Shown: positions 1-12,781 of the stretch, piece by piece | How positions within the stretch are numbered: the first letter of the stretch is position 1 | Layout: every line of letters starts with the position of its first letter | NCBI RefSeq assembly: GCF_000319245.1 | Contig: NC_019814.1 | Span: 620,001-684,000, forward strand | Source of the DNA: Candidatus Kinetoplastibacterium blastocrithidii (ex Strigomonas culicis) | Lineage (GTDB): Bacteria > Pseudomonadota > Gammaproteobacteria > Burkholderiales > Burkholderiaceae_B | DNA length: 64,000 nucleotides | Direction of reading: 5' to 3' | The notes under the pieces: generated by a model | The model's database searches: none | What the model saw: only the letters and a program-made list of their open reading frames with translations | What the model was told of the DNA's origin: nothing | Position numbers and translations under genes: made by a program

Positions 1-1
1 T

Positions 2-2140
2 GCTTGTATGGCAATAGTACATGAAGGAGATGCGGCCGCATCTAAATACACTTCAAGATCTAATTTAGTAGGTGTTATAACAAATGGAACCGCTGTTCTT
101 GGATTAGGTAACATAGGGCCTTTAGCATCCAAACCAGTAATGGAAGGAAAAGGTTGCTTGTTGAAAAAATTTGCTGGAGTCGATGTATTCGATATAGAGC
201 TTGCTGAAAATGATCCAGACAAAATCATAGATATAATAGCTGCTCTAGAGCCTACTATTGGAGGTGTAAATCTAGAAGACATAAAAGCACCTGAGTGTTT
301 TTATATAGAAAAAAAACTACGTGAGAGGATGAAAATACCAGTTTTTCATGACGATCAACATGGCACTGCCATAATATCTTCAGCTGCTATTCTTAATGGT
401 CTGGAGGTAGTAAAAAAAGACATAAGCAAAGTGAAACTAGCATGTTCTGGTGCCGGAGCTGCTGCTATCGCTTGCCTAGACTTGTTAGTCAGACTAGGAA
501 TGAAAATAGAAAACATATTTGTTGTTGACTCGCGTGGTGTTATTTGGGAAGGTCGCGATGAAAACATGGAAACAAATAAGAAAAGATATGCGCAAAATAC
601 TACTTCAAGAACATTAGCTGATGTCGTAAAAGAAGCTGATATCTTTTTGGGATGCTCTGCTGCAAAAGTTTTGACACCAGAAATGGTAAAAACTATGGCC
701 CAAAACCCTTTAATTTTAGCATTAGCTAATCCAGAACCTGAAATATTACCATCACTAGCTAAATCAGTAAGACCTGATTGTATAATTGCAACTGGACGTT
801 CGGATTATCCTAATCAGGTTAATAATGTACTATGCTTCCCATTCATATTTCGCGGAGCATTAGACTGCGGAGCGACCTCTATAACAGAAGAGATGAAGCT
901 TGCTTGTGTTACGGCAATTGCAGATCTTGCAAAAGCAGAACAGAATGATGAAGTTGCATCTGCATATTCAGGTGATGATTTAAATTTCGGCCCAAATTAT
1001 ATTATACCAAAACCTTTCGATAGAAGACTAATCTCTCATGTTGCTCCAGCTGTAGCTAAAGCTGCACAAGAATCTGGCGTAGCCACAAGGCCAATTAAAG
1101 ACCTGGATGCCTATAGGCAGAAACTTAACAATTATGTTTATCATTCCGGCCAACTTATGGACCCATTATTTGTTAAAGCAAAACAGGATCCTAAAAGAAT
1201 TATATATACAGATGGAGAAGAAGAGATAGTTCTAAGGGCAATACAGACAATCGTTGATGAAAAATTGGCATACCCAATATTAATAGGTCGTGATTCTGTA
1301 GTAAAAGAGAATATAAGAAAAGCTGGCCTAAGACTTCAGATAGAAAAAGATATTCAATTGATTGATCCTGAGGATGAAAAACTTTTAGAGAAAAATTGGA
1401 AACATTATTACAAACTAAAATCTAGAGATGGTGTTACACCAAAAATTGCAAAATCGATGCTTAGAAAACACAACACTTTAATAGGATCGATGCTTCTCGA
1501 AAGAGGAGAAGCTGATGCACTTATTTGCGGAGTTTCTAGCAAATACGATAATCAGCTTAAATATATTAGTGAAGTTATAGGAAAGAAAGAAAATCAAACA
1601 TTTGCCGCTTTAAATGTACTAATGCTTCCTGAACAAACATTATTTATTGCCGATACTCATGTTAATGAAAATCCTACTGCTCAAGAAATTGCAAACATAA
1701 CCATACAATCAGCTAACGAAATGTTACGATTTGGATTTATACCAAAAATAGCTTTGCTCTCTCATTCTGATTTTGGCAGTAGAATTACGGAGTCTTCAAG
1801 AAAAATGTCAGAGGCTTTAAGAATAATAAAAGAGCTAGCACCAGACCTAGAAGTAGATGGCGAAATGCATGCAGACTCTGCTCTATCAAACAATATTAGA
1901 AAATCTTCTTGTCCAGATACTCATCTTAAGGATACAGCTAATTTGCTTATAATGCCTAATCTTGATTCTGGCAATATTGCATATAATCTTCTAAAAATGA
2001 CAGGAAGCAAAGGAGTGGCAATGGGACCAATACTTCTTGGCGCAAATAGACCTGTACATATATTGACGAATAGCACCACCGTAAGAAGAATAGTAAATAT
2101 GACAACATTAGCAGTTGTAGATGCTCAACAAGAAGATTAA
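2..2140 (+). CDS. maeB: NADP-dependent malic enzyme, MaeB type with phosphotransacetylase-like C-terminal domain (5' end missing)
   Basis: Converts malate to pyruvate and CO2 with reduction of NADP. The reading frame is open to the left window edge, so the ATG at 8 is internal; by comparison with E. coli MaeB about 45 N-terminal residues are missing. Malic-enzyme signatures are clear: GTAVLGLGNIG, NLEDIKAPECF, FHDDQHGTA and the SGAGAAA nucleotide-binding loop, then ALANPEPEI and TGRSDYPNQVNN. The second half (from about nt 1190) is the phosphotransacetylase-like domain found in MaeB, usually regulatory rather than catalytic. A hairpin with a T-run follows the stop. In a reduced genome this is a plausible NADPH source for the biosynthetic genes nearby (inference). 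Confidence 0.95.
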   Translation, partial: ACMAIVHEGDAAASKYTSRSNLVGVITNGTAVLGLGNIGPLASKPVMEGKGCLLKKFAGVDVFDIELAENDPDKIIDIIAALEPTIGGVNLEDIKAPECFYIEKKLRERMKIPVFHDDQHGTAIISSAAILNGLEVVKKDISKVKLACSGAGAAAIACLDLLVRLGMKIENIFVVDSRGVIWEGRDENMETNKKRYAQNTTSRTLADVVKEADIFLGCSAAKVLTPEMVKTMAQNPLILALANPEPEILPSLAKSVRPDCIIATGRSDYPNQVNNVLCFPFIFRGALDCGATSITEEMKLACVTAIADLAKAEQNDEVASAYSGDDLNFGPNYIIPKPFDRRLISHVAPAVAKAAQESGVATRPIKDLDAYRQKLNNYVYHSGQLMDPLFVKAKQDPKRIIYTDGEEEIVLRAIQTIVDEKLAYPILIGRDSVVKENIRKAGLRLQIEKDIQLIDPEDEKLLEKNWKHYYKLKSRDGVTPKIAKSMLRKHNTLIGSMLLERGEADALICGVSSKYDNQLKYISEVIGKKENQTFAALNVLMLPEQTLFIADTHVNENPTAQEIANITIQSANEMLRFGFIPKIALLSHSDFGSRITESSRKMSEALRIIKELAPDLEVDGEMHADSALSNNIRKSSCPDTHLKDTANLLIMPNLDSGNIAYNLLKMTGSKGVAMGPILLGANRPVHILTNSTTVRRIVNMTTLAVVDAQQED

Positions 2141-2160
2141 ATTTTCTTAGACAATCTAAT

Positions 2161-2209
2161 CTAGGCAAAATCATAATAAATTATAATTTTGCCTAGTGCG
2201 ATATTTTTT
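2161..2209 (+). terminator. Probable intrinsic terminator of maeB
   Basis: A perfect 11-bp stem (CTAGGCAAAAT at 2161-2171 with its complement at 2186-2196) can be extended inward after one mismatch by about four A-T pairs. Six T residues follow at 2204-2209. It lies 20 nt after the maeB stop. The T-run starts 7 nt past the stem, so termination may be less than complete. Confidence 0.65.
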
Positions 2210-2270
2210 CCTGCAATTACAGAAAAAATACGACAAACACTACATTAGATAATCGTAATTATATTTTATA

Positions 2271-2294
2271 GCGTTTTATTTATGTAAAAAACGC
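2271..2294. repeat. Small inverted repeat in the maeB-rlmL spacer
   Basis: GCGTTTT at 2271-2277 is mirrored by AAAACGC at 2288-2294, a perfect 7-bp stem with a 10-nt loop. It has no T-run and no obvious role. It stands out only because GC-containing stems are scarce in this AT-rich spacer. Confidence 0.35.
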
Positions 2295-2338
2295 ATTATA
2301 TATAAAAACTCTATTAACTATTCACAAATTAATATGTA

Positions 2339-2366
2339 TTATTATCAAGTGGAAGATTGATAATAA
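2339..2366 (+). promoter_or_regulatory. 10-bp perfect inverted repeat in the rlmL leader, purine-rich loop
   Basis: TTATTATCAA (2339-2348) and TTGATAATAA (2357-2366) form a perfect 10-bp stem around the loop GTGGAAGA. The stem ends 19 nt before the rlmL ATG at 2386, and no other Shine-Dalgarno-like sequence lies closer. It could be a protein-binding operator, an mRNA leader hairpin, or chance in AT-rich DNA. Function is not known. Confidence 0.4.
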
Positions 2367-2385
2367 TTACTTAATAACTAATTAA

Positions 2386-3576
2386 ATGAAAAATAATAGC
2401 AAAAATAATCTAATTAATAAGAATAAGGTTTTTGATGTTTTTGTTCCTTGTCCTAATGGAATAGAATTAAAGCTAAGCGAAGAATTAAGGTCATTAAACA
2501 TAGATGTCGTTAAAACCAACAAATCAGGTTGCTATGCAAAAACATCGTGGGATGATATAGAATATATAAACCTAAATTCTAGGATTGCTAATAGGGTGCT
2601 ATTGCAAGTATCACATTCATCATACATAAAAAATGAAAAGGATATTCTAGAAATATCACATAATGTAGAGTGGGAAGAATGGTTCAGACCAGAATACTCT
2701 ATAAGAGTGGACACTTCTTCAATAAATAGTAGTTTTATTAGTAATCAATATTGCAATTTACTAGTTAAAGATGGTGTTTGCGATAGATTTAAAAGAATTT
2801 TTTCTAAAAGACCAAATGTAAATACCATAAACCCTGATATAAGAATACATTTATTCATTGAAAAAAACTCTGTAACTATCTACCTGGACACTTCAGGTGA
2901 ATCACTATTCAAAAGAGGATGGAGATTAAGTAAAGGTGAAACTCCATTAAAAGAAAACCTAGCTGCCGGCATAATAGCATTATCCGATTGGGATCCTAGA
3001 TATAATTTATTAGATCCATTCTGCGGTAGCGGAACTATCCTTATAGAGGCGGCTTCAAAATTAACAAATACTCCCCCAGGAATATTAAGGTCATTTGGAT
3101 TTGAAAAAATAAACCTTCATGATAAGAGTAAATGGAATAATCTAAAAAAAGAATCAATTGCTAGTATAAAAAAAAATATGGAAACAGAGATAATAGGATT
3201 TGATATAGATAGAGAGGCTATAGATGCATCTGTTAATAATTTAAAAATATCTGGTTTACATACAAATAATTTAAGATTTATACAAAAAGACTCAAATAAC
3301 ATTGGAAAATTAAATATACCAAGTGGATATATTATAACAAACCCTCCCTATGGCGAAAGAATAAAAAATGACAACGACATAAAACTATGGCAAAATTTCT
3401 CAAAAAACTTAAAACAATACTTTTTTGACTGGAAAGTGAATATTCTATCTAGTGATTTAGACTTGCCTAGAAAATTAAGACTAAAACCAAAAAGGAAAAT
3501 TCCATTATTTAATGGAAAGCTTGATTGCAGATTATTTCAATTTGATATTGTCGAAAAAAGCTATAGAAATAATTAG
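2386..3576 (+). CDS. rlmL: THUMP-domain 23S rRNA guanine-N2 methyltransferase, RlmL type
   Basis: SAM-dependent RNA methyltransferase of the UPF0020/RlmL group, expected to methylate a guanine N2 in 23S rRNA (G2445 in E. coli). The 396-residue protein has a THUMP-like N-terminal half (about 50-165), the SAM-binding motif LDPFCGSGT (209-217) and the catalytic NPPY motif (319-322). It matches only the RlmL half of E. coli RlmKL (about 700 residues); the RlmK half is absent, as is common for stand-alone betaproteobacterial forms. The end of the gene forms half of a terminator stem shared with convergent eno. The family is certain, the exact target base less so. Confidence 0.85.
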   Translation: MKNNSKNNLINKNKVFDVFVPCPNGIELKLSEELRSLNIDVVKTNKSGCYAKTSWDDIEYINLNSRIANRVLLQVSHSSYIKNEKDILEISHNVEWEEWFRPEYSIRVDTSSINSSFISNQYCNLLVKDGVCDRFKRIFSKRPNVNTINPDIRIHLFIEKNSVTIYLDTSGESLFKRGWRLSKGETPLKENLAAGIIALSDWDPRYNLLDPFCGSGTILIEAASKLTNTPPGILRSFGFEKINLHDKSKWNNLKKESIASIKKNMETEIIGFDIDREAIDASVNNLKISGLHTNNLRFIQKDSNNIGKLNIPSGYIITNPPYGERIKNDNDIKLWQNFSKNLKQYFFDWKVNILSSDLDLPRKLRLKPKRKIPLFNGKLDCRLFQFDIVEKSYRNN

Positions 3577-3590
3577 CTATAGCTTTTTTC
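3553..3590. terminator. Bidirectional terminator between rlmL and eno
   Basis: GAAAAAAGCTATAG (3553-3566) and CTATAGCTTTTTTC (3577-3590) make a perfect 14-bp stem with a 10-nt loop. The left arm is inside the last codons of rlmL and the stop codon is in the loop. A-runs on the left and T-runs on the right give a U-tract in either direction, which suits two convergent genes. Confidence 0.8.
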
Positions 3591-3614
3591 TGATCTTTAT
3601 ATTTTTATGTCTAT

Positions 3615-4907
<1,293 letters not shown>

Positions 4908-5017
4908 TTATCCCAAAATAATAAAAAGATATAAAATCAAGTCATCTGCAAACATATGAGAATATAAAAAATAATTACCGAATTATTAAATAATTGATAT
5001 TTATATAATTTTTCAGG

Positions 5018-5857
5018 CTAAATATACCTATTCCCCTTAACAATATTATCTATATCTACCAAAGATTTTAAAAATGACTCCACACTATCTAGTGCAACAG
5101 AATTAGAACCATCAGACTTTGCCTCTGATGGATTAGGATGTGTTTCTATGAATAAACCAGAAATCCCCACCGCAACTGCAGCACGAGCTAATACAGGAAC
5201 AAAATTAACATCTCCTCCTGATGATGACCCTTTAGAACCAGGTAATTGAACAGAATGTGTAGCATCAAAAATGACTGGGCAATTAGTATCACGCATGATA
5301 GATAGTGATCTCATGTCTACTACAAGATTTCCATATCCGAAAGAAGATCCACGTTCACATACCATAATACCATCAGTATTACCACCAACTTCCTGTACAG
5401 CACTCCTAGCTTTATTAACTACATGAGTCATGTCATGTGGCGATAAAAATTGCCCTTTTTTTATATTCACTGGTTTTAATGTTGCAGCACAAGCTTTTAT
5501 AAAATCTGTTTGTCTACATAAAAATGCTGGGGTTTGTAAAACATCAACAACAGAAGAAACAACATTAATCTGATTTATATCATGTACATCAGTAGTTACA
5601 GGTATACCATATTTATCTCTTATATCGCATAAAATTTGTAATCCTTTTTCTATGCCAATACCCCTAAAAGAACTATCAGATGATCTATTTGCCTTATCAA
5701 ATGAACTTTTATAAATGAAATTTATATTCATATTATCAGTAATATCTTTCAATACTTTAGCAGTCTCAAAAGCAATTTCACTTGATTCAATAACACAGGG
5801 TCCTGCTATCAAAAACAGTGGGCAATCTATACCAATATCAAAGTCTAATAATTTCAT
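5018..5857 (-). CDS. kdsA: 3-deoxy-8-phosphooctulonate synthase (KDO-8-P synthase)
   Basis: Condenses phosphoenolpyruvate with arabinose 5-phosphate to give KDO 8-phosphate, the first committed precursor of the LPS inner core. The 279-residue protein carries the family signatures [23 protein letters not shown], the TDVHD loop, and [10 protein letters not shown] near the C-terminus. Its ATG directly abuts the pyrG TAA, so the two are almost certainly translationally linked in a pyrG-kdsA-eno order that is common in proteobacteria. Its retention, with lptF elsewhere in the window, implies that the cell still makes some LPS. Confidence 0.97.
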   Translation of the reverse strand: MKLLDFDIGIDCPLFLIAGPCVIESSEIAFETAKVLKDITDNMNINFIYKSSFDKANRSSDSSFRGIGIEKGLQILCDIRDKYGIPVTTDVHDINQINVVSSVVDVLQTPAFLCRQTDFIKACAATLKPVNIKKGQFLSPHDMTHVVNKARSAVQEVGGNTDGIMVCERGSSFGYGNLVVDMRSLSIMRDTNCPVIFDATHSVQLPGSKGSSSGGDVNFVPVLARAAVAVGISGLFIETHPNPSEAKSDGSNSVALDSVESFLKSLVDIDNIVKGNRYI

Positions 5858-7864
<2,007 letters not shown>

Positions 7865-9520
7865 ATGCACCAAGAAGAATCCGTATATTATGATGTTATT
7901 ATAGTCGGAGCTGGACCTTCTGGCATATCAGCAGGCATTAAACTTAAACAGCTAGCCATAGATAAAAAAACAGATATAAAGGTTTGCATAATAGAAAAGA
8001 GTCTAGAGCTAGGTGATCATATCTTGTCAGGAGCCATTGTAGATATAAAATCTATCAGAGAGCTGTTACCTAATTTCAATGTTGAGGAATCAGGATTATT
8101 TACAGCAATCAATGAAGAAAAATTCCTATACCTCAAAAAAGATAAATATTTTAATGTGCCTAATTTTCTTTTGCCAAATTGCCTAAAAAACAATGGCTGC
8201 TATTTAACTAGATTAGGACATTTAGTCAAATGGATGGGAAACAAAGCAGAAGAATTAGGAGTTGATGTTTTCACTGGATTTGCAGCAACAAATTTATTGT
8301 ACAACTCTAAAGATGAAGTATGTGGAATAACGACAGGAAGCTTTGGTTTAGATAGAGAAGGAAATAAAACTAGCCATTTTCAAGCAGGATTAAATATATT
8401 ATCTAAGCATACCGTATTAGCAGAAGGATCTAGAGGAAGCTTAGGAAAAAAAGTTATCGAGCACTTTAACCTTGATAAAGAAAGAAACCAACAAAGATAT
8501 TCTATTGGAATAAAGGAGATATGGGAAATAGATCATAGCAAATCAAATCCTGGGCTTGTAGTTCATACAATTGGTTGGCCGTTAGATGATAAAGCTAATG
8601 GCGGAGCTTTTCTGTATAATATGGATAAGGACCTTGTATCTGTCGGCATGGTTATCGATCTAAACTATAGCAACCCTTGGTTATCACCATTCGAAGAATT
8701 TCAAAGTTATAAAACTCACCCTGTAATAAACAATATTTTAGAGAATGGAAAAAGATTATCATATGGTGCTAAATCTATAACAATGGGAGGATTATTATCC
8801 TTGCCTAAACTATGCTTTAAAGGCGGCATATTAATAGGATGTGATGCTGGATTTTTAAACTCATCTCGCTTAAAAGGTATACATACTGCAATAGAAAGCG
8901 GAATAATTGCTGCAGAATCAATTATAGAAAGTATGTTGCTAGATAAAAATACTGTAGAAAATAACGAGCTAGTTATTTACACTAAAAAAATTAAAGCATC
9001 AGGTCTTTATAAAGAACTGAATAAATCTAGGAATTTTAAACAATGGAGCAACAAATATAAAATAGTTGCATTATTAATGATAGTATTAGAACAAAAAATA
9101 TTTAGAGGTCATTTCTTTTGGAATCTGTATTCGAAAAAATCAGACAATGAATCCCTGAAGCCAGCAATTTTTTTTGATCAAATAATCTATCAAAAGCCTA
9201 ATTATAAAACAACATTCGATATAGACAGCTCAGTTTTCTTATCAAATACTCGTTATGAAAAGAATGAGCCTGTACATCTAAAAATCAATAATTCGGAAAC
9301 ACCTATACTCATAAACCTAAAATACTATGCAGGACCTGAAGCTAGATATTGTCCAGCAGGAGTATATAATTTTATCAAGGATGAAAACGGCAATCACAAG
9401 CTACATGTTAATTCAGAAAACTGCATACATTGTAAAACTTGTGATATAAAAGACATTACACAAAATATAACCTGGGAGACACCTCAAGGAGGTAGCGGCC
9501 CTGCTTACAACGGTATGTAA
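7865..9520 (+). CDS. Electron transfer flavoprotein-ubiquinone oxidoreductase
   Basis: Membrane-associated flavoprotein that passes electrons from electron transfer flavoprotein to the quinone pool. The 551-residue length is typical. Near the N-terminus is the FAD-binding dinucleotide fold DVIIVGAGPSG; the middle holds the FAD/quinone-binding domain; the C-terminus has a ferredoxin-like [4Fe-4S] site with Cys496, Cys520, Cys523 and Cys526 and the ending GPAYNGM seen across this family. The ATG has GGGA just upstream. No etfA/etfB genes are in this window, so the electron donor must be encoded elsewhere. It is convergent with acs, with only 4 nt between the stops. Confidence 0.95.
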   Translation: MHQEESVYYDVIIVGAGPSGISAGIKLKQLAIDKKTDIKVCIIEKSLELGDHILSGAIVDIKSIRELLPNFNVEESGLFTAINEEKFLYLKKDKYFNVPNFLLPNCLKNNGCYLTRLGHLVKWMGNKAEELGVDVFTGFAATNLLYNSKDEVCGITTGSFGLDREGNKTSHFQAGLNILSKHTVLAEGSRGSLGKKVIEHFNLDKERNQQRYSIGIKEIWEIDHSKSNPGLVVHTIGWPLDDKANGGAFLYNMDKDLVSVGMVIDLNYSNPWLSPFEEFQSYKTHPVINNILENGKRLSYGAKSITMGGLLSLPKLCFKGGILIGCDAGFLNSSRLKGIHTAIESGIIAAESIIESMLLDKNTVENNELVIYTKKIKASGLYKELNKSRNFKQWSNKYKIVALLMIVLEQKIFRGHFFWNLYSKKSDNESLKPAIFFDQIIYQKPNYKTTFDIDSSVFLSNTRYEKNEPVHLKINNSETPILINLKYYAGPEARYCPAGVYNFIKDENGNHKLHVNSENCIHCKTCDIKDITQNITWETPQGGSGPAYNGM

Positions 9521-9524
9521 TTTT

Positions 9525-11501
9525 CTAAAAAGGACCTGATAATTTATCAAAAATGGATATATTCTCTACAGTTGAAATATCTTGGTTAATATCCTCACCA
9601 TTAGCAATAGATCTTAGTAATCTCCTCATGATTTTACCAGATCTTGTCTTTGGTAGGCTATCACAGAATATAATATCTTTTGGTTTAGCTATAGGCCCTA
9701 TTTCACAAGAAATCCAATTACGTAACTCCTTCGCTATATTGATAGCCTCATCTTTAGAAGGCTTATCCCCCTTCATAACTATAAAAGCAACCACAGCTTC
9801 ACCAGTAGTATCATCAGATCGTCCTATAACAGCTGCCTCTGAAACCTTAATATTTGAAACCAAAGCTGATTCTATCTCCATTGTTCCTAATCTATGACCT
9901 GATACATTTAGAACATCATCAATCCTACCCATAATCCAAAAATATCCATCACTGTCACGTTGTGCCCCATCTCCTGCTAAATAATAGCCACGAAGCTCTT
10001 CTGGAAAATAACTTGTTATAAAACGTTCGGTATTTCCCCATATATTACGTATCATTCCAGGCCATGGTTTTTTAATCACTAAAAATCCACCGGTAAAGTT
10101 GGGAACTTCCTCTCCAGACTCGTCAACTATAGCAGCAGATATTCCAGGAAGAGGTAATGAACAAGAGCCTGGTTTTAAATAACTTAAACAAGGCAACGGT
10201 GTTATCATGTGTCCTCCTGTCTCTGTTTGCCACCAGGTATCAGCAACTGGACAATTCCCTTTACCTACATTTTCATAATACCATTTCCATGTATTAGGAC
10301 TAATAGGCTCACCGACAGATCCTATTATGCGCAAACTACTGAGATCAAAATTCTCTGGATGTACATTGTTATCAATATCTGATGATTTTATTAAAGAACG
10401 TATAGCTGTAGGAGCAGTATAAAAAACACTAACTCTATGATTTTCTATCATTTTCCAAAATCTAGCAGAATTAGGATAAGTTGGTACTCCTTCAAAAATT
10501 ACCTGTGTAAGACCTATAGACAAAGGGCCATAAGCAATATACGTATGTCCAGTTATCCAACCAACATCAGCTGTGCACCAAAAGATATCGTTATCATGAG
10601 TATCGAATGTCCATCGCATTGTCATTTTAGCCCATAATAAATAACCTGCGGATGAATGTTGTATACCTTTAGGCTTTCCGGTTGATCCTGATGTGTATAA
10701 AACAAATAAAGGATGCTCTGCATCAACAAAAACAGGATCACAATAATCTAATTCATTTTCCTCTATATCATTCATCCATAAATCACGACCATTAAACCAA
10801 TTAATATCGCTTCCAATACGCTTATAAACAATAACATTTTTTATATTTTCACACTTTCCTAAATTAATTGCATCGTCAACAGCTGCTTTTAATGGTATTT
10901 TTTTACCACCTCTTTTTTGATAGTCAGAAGTAATAATAATAGATGCTCCAATATCTAATATACGCTCATGTAAACTCTTAGAAGAAAACCCGCCGAACAC
11001 CACGGAATGAATTATCCCTAGTCTTGCACAGGCTTGCATAGCTACAATTACTTCAATAGACATAGGCATATATATTACACATCTGTCTCCGATTTTATAA
11101 CCTAGATTTTTTAGACCGTTCGCAAATCTACAAACTCTTTTAAGTAAATTCTTATAAGTAATACTTGTGATTTCGCCATCATCAGATTCAAATATAATTG
11201 CAGTTTTATCTGAGTTTCCATTTGTCAAATGAACATCTAAACAATTAAATGTTACATTTATTTTTCCATCTATAAACCATTTATAATGAGGCTTGTTAGA
11301 ATCATCCAATACCTTAGTAAAGACCTTAGACCAAGATAAAAGCTCAGTAGCGTAATCACCCCAAAATTTTTCAAAATTATTTTCTGCTTTTAAACATAAA
11401 TTTTTATAAGATTCATAGCTAGGAATTGATGCTCCTAACACGTTACAATTTGTATTTGATACCTTATCATCTGTCATGAACGACTGGATCGCATTAGACA
11501 T
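9525..11501 (-). CDS. acs: Acetyl-CoA synthetase (AMP-forming)
   Basis: Activates acetate to acetyl-CoA through acetyl-AMP. The 658-residue protein has the ANL-family P-loop [11 protein letters not shown], the acetate-site region [12 protein letters not shown], the WWQTETGGH motif, the hinge region and the C-terminal SGKIMRR with Lys623, the lysine that acetylation inactivates in characterised Acs enzymes. The ATG has GGAG about 9 nt upstream. Together with accD and the fab cluster it offers a route from acetate to fatty acids, which would make sense if host acetate is the carbon source (inference). Confidence 0.97.
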   Translation of the reverse strand: MSNAIQSFMTDDKVSNTNCNVLGASIPSYESYKNLCLKAENNFEKFWGDYATELLSWSKVFTKVLDDSNKPHYKWFIDGKINVTFNCLDVHLTNGNSDKTAIIFESDDGEITSITYKNLLKRVCRFANGLKNLGYKIGDRCVIYMPMSIEVIVAMQACARLGIIHSVVFGGFSSKSLHERILDIGASIIITSDYQKRGGKKIPLKAAVDDAINLGKCENIKNVIVYKRIGSDINWFNGRDLWMNDIEENELDYCDPVFVDAEHPLFVLYTSGSTGKPKGIQHSSAGYLLWAKMTMRWTFDTHDNDIFWCTADVGWITGHTYIAYGPLSIGLTQVIFEGVPTYPNSARFWKMIENHRVSVFYTAPTAIRSLIKSSDIDNNVHPENFDLSSLRIIGSVGEPISPNTWKWYYENVGKGNCPVADTWWQTETGGHMITPLPCLSYLKPGSCSLPLPGISAAIVDESGEEVPNFTGGFLVIKKPWPGMIRNIWGNTERFITSYFPEELRGYYLAGDGAQRDSDGYFWIMGRIDDVLNVSGHRLGTMEIESALVSNIKVSEAAVIGRSDDTTGEAVVAFIVMKGDKPSKDEAINIAKELRNWISCEIGPIAKPKDIIFCDSLPKTRSGKIMRRLLRSIANGEDINQDISTVENISIFDKLSGPF

Positions 11502-11564
11502 AATGCTATCTCCATTTAATTATTTTTTAAATTTTTATAACACAAATATTTTTACACTAATCAA

Positions 11565-11975
11565 CTAAACGGCTATAAGTGAATCTATGCCTGCTCTAGC
11601 TATATCAGCATCTTCGTTTGATTTTGCTCCAGATACACCGACAGCACCAATAATATTATTTTCTATAATAATTGGCACGCCACCTTCTAACATTCCTTCT
11701 ATTATGGGAGCTGATAGAAATGAATAACGACCAGAATTTATTATTTCTTCATATACTAATGATTCTCTTCTGCCTAAAGCTGATGTCTTTGCCTTAGCTA
11801 AGGATATATGGGATGATATTGCTGGTGCTCCATCAAGACGCAACATTCCCAATAGATGCCCTCCATCATCTACTACTGATATTGCCACATTCAAATTTTT
11901 ATTTAATGAATACAACTCAGAAGATTTTATTATTAATTTTACATCATCTGCTGTAAGAAAATATTTAGACTTCAT
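11565..11975 (-). CDS. GlcG/HbpS-family (DUF336) protein
   Basis: Small 136-residue protein of the GlcG/HbpS family. Some members bind haem or cobalamin; others sit in glycolate or propanediol operons without a proven role. Typical features are the central VDDGGHLLGMLRLDGA stretch, the Ala/Ser-rich helix SLAKAKTSALGRRES, EGGVPI and the C-terminal GAVGVSGA. No signal peptide is visible, so it is probably cytosolic. AGAGG precedes the ATG. It follows acs at 63 nt on the same strand, but a shared job cannot be read from the sequence. Confidence 0.75.
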   Translation of the reverse strand: MKSKYFLTADDVKLIIKSSELYSLNKNLNVAISVVDDGGHLLGMLRLDGAPAISSHISLAKAKTSALGRRESLVYEEIINSGRYSFLSAPIIEGMLEGGVPIIIENNIIGAVGVSGAKSNEDADIARAGIDSLIAV

Positions 11976-12151
11976 AATTACCTCTTTATAAAATACAATC
12001 TAATAATTAATTCAAATTATTAATAACATATACAGTTCCATATATGATTAAATATAAAATGGAATAGTATATTTACATGGTCTGGGTACTAACTTAAATA
12101 GAAAAGCAAGGTTGATTAATTCTCAAACAATCCTAATATATCCTAGTCAAA

Positions 12152-12778
12152 ATGGAAAACATAGAAGCAAACTATAAACACCTAAGATCGGCTATAAAGG
12201 CAACTAAACTTGTAATAAATATTTGCTTGGTTACAATGATAGTTTTTGTGTTATCTATTGTTACAGGGTGCTCTACACTAGATAGTTATAATAAAACTAA
12301 AACTAAAACAAAGAAGTATTATAATAGAATTCAGGAACAGAAAAAGCTACATTCTACCGTAAAAAATAGCTTTAAAAAATCTGATATTAAAAAGAAGAAT
12401 AAAAGATTCTATCTTTTTGTTAGTGAGGCATTGGATAATTTAGGCAAACCTTATCATTTTGGTGGGGAAAATCCACGTGATGGGTTTGACTGTAGTGGTC
12501 TAATTTATTATTGCGCAAAAAAATCTTTAAATATAAATCTACCAAGAACATCTAAAAAAATCGCAGAAATGAGTAAGCCAGTGAAAAAAAATCAATTGCA
12601 AACTGGTGACTTACTATTCTTTAATATAAATAGAAATAAATATTCACATGTAGGCATATACTTATGTGATGATCTTTTCATACATTCGCCTAGAAGTGGT
12701 AGGTATGTAGAAATAAGCAGCATTAAAAAAAGCTACTGGTCTAGAAAATTTATAGCTGCCCATAGAATAATAAAATAG
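12152..12778 (+). CDS. NlpC/P60-family lipoprotein, probable peptidoglycan endopeptidase
   Basis: Predicted outer-envelope lipoprotein with a C-terminal cysteine-peptidase domain that cuts peptide stems of peptidoglycan. A hydrophobic segment (about 20-37) leads to a lipobox ending at Cys40 (VTGC). A Lys-rich linker follows (45-85). The NlpC/P60 domain (about 87-208) has Cys114 in DCSG, His166 in SHVGIY and His178, the expected catalytic set; it resembles the Spr/MepS and NlpC group. The N-terminal extension before the hydrophobic segment is long for a lipoprotein signal, so the true start may be further in. It converges on lptF with a 3-nt gap. Confidence 0.85.
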   Translation: MENIEANYKHLRSAIKATKLVINICLVTMIVFVLSIVTGCSTLDSYNKTKTKTKKYYNRIQEQKKLHSTVKNSFKKSDIKKKNKRFYLFVSEALDNLGKPYHFGGENPRDGFDCSGLIYYCAKKSLNINLPRTSKKIAEMSKPVKKNQLQTGDLLFFNINRNKYSHVGIYLCDDLFIHSPRSGRYVEISSIKKSYWSRKFIAAHRIIK

Positions 12779-12781
12779 TAT

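Noticed and set aside
8-10. ATG at position 8 as the start of maeB
   Set aside because: The frame is open to the left edge and the residues before it fit the family, so this methionine is internal.
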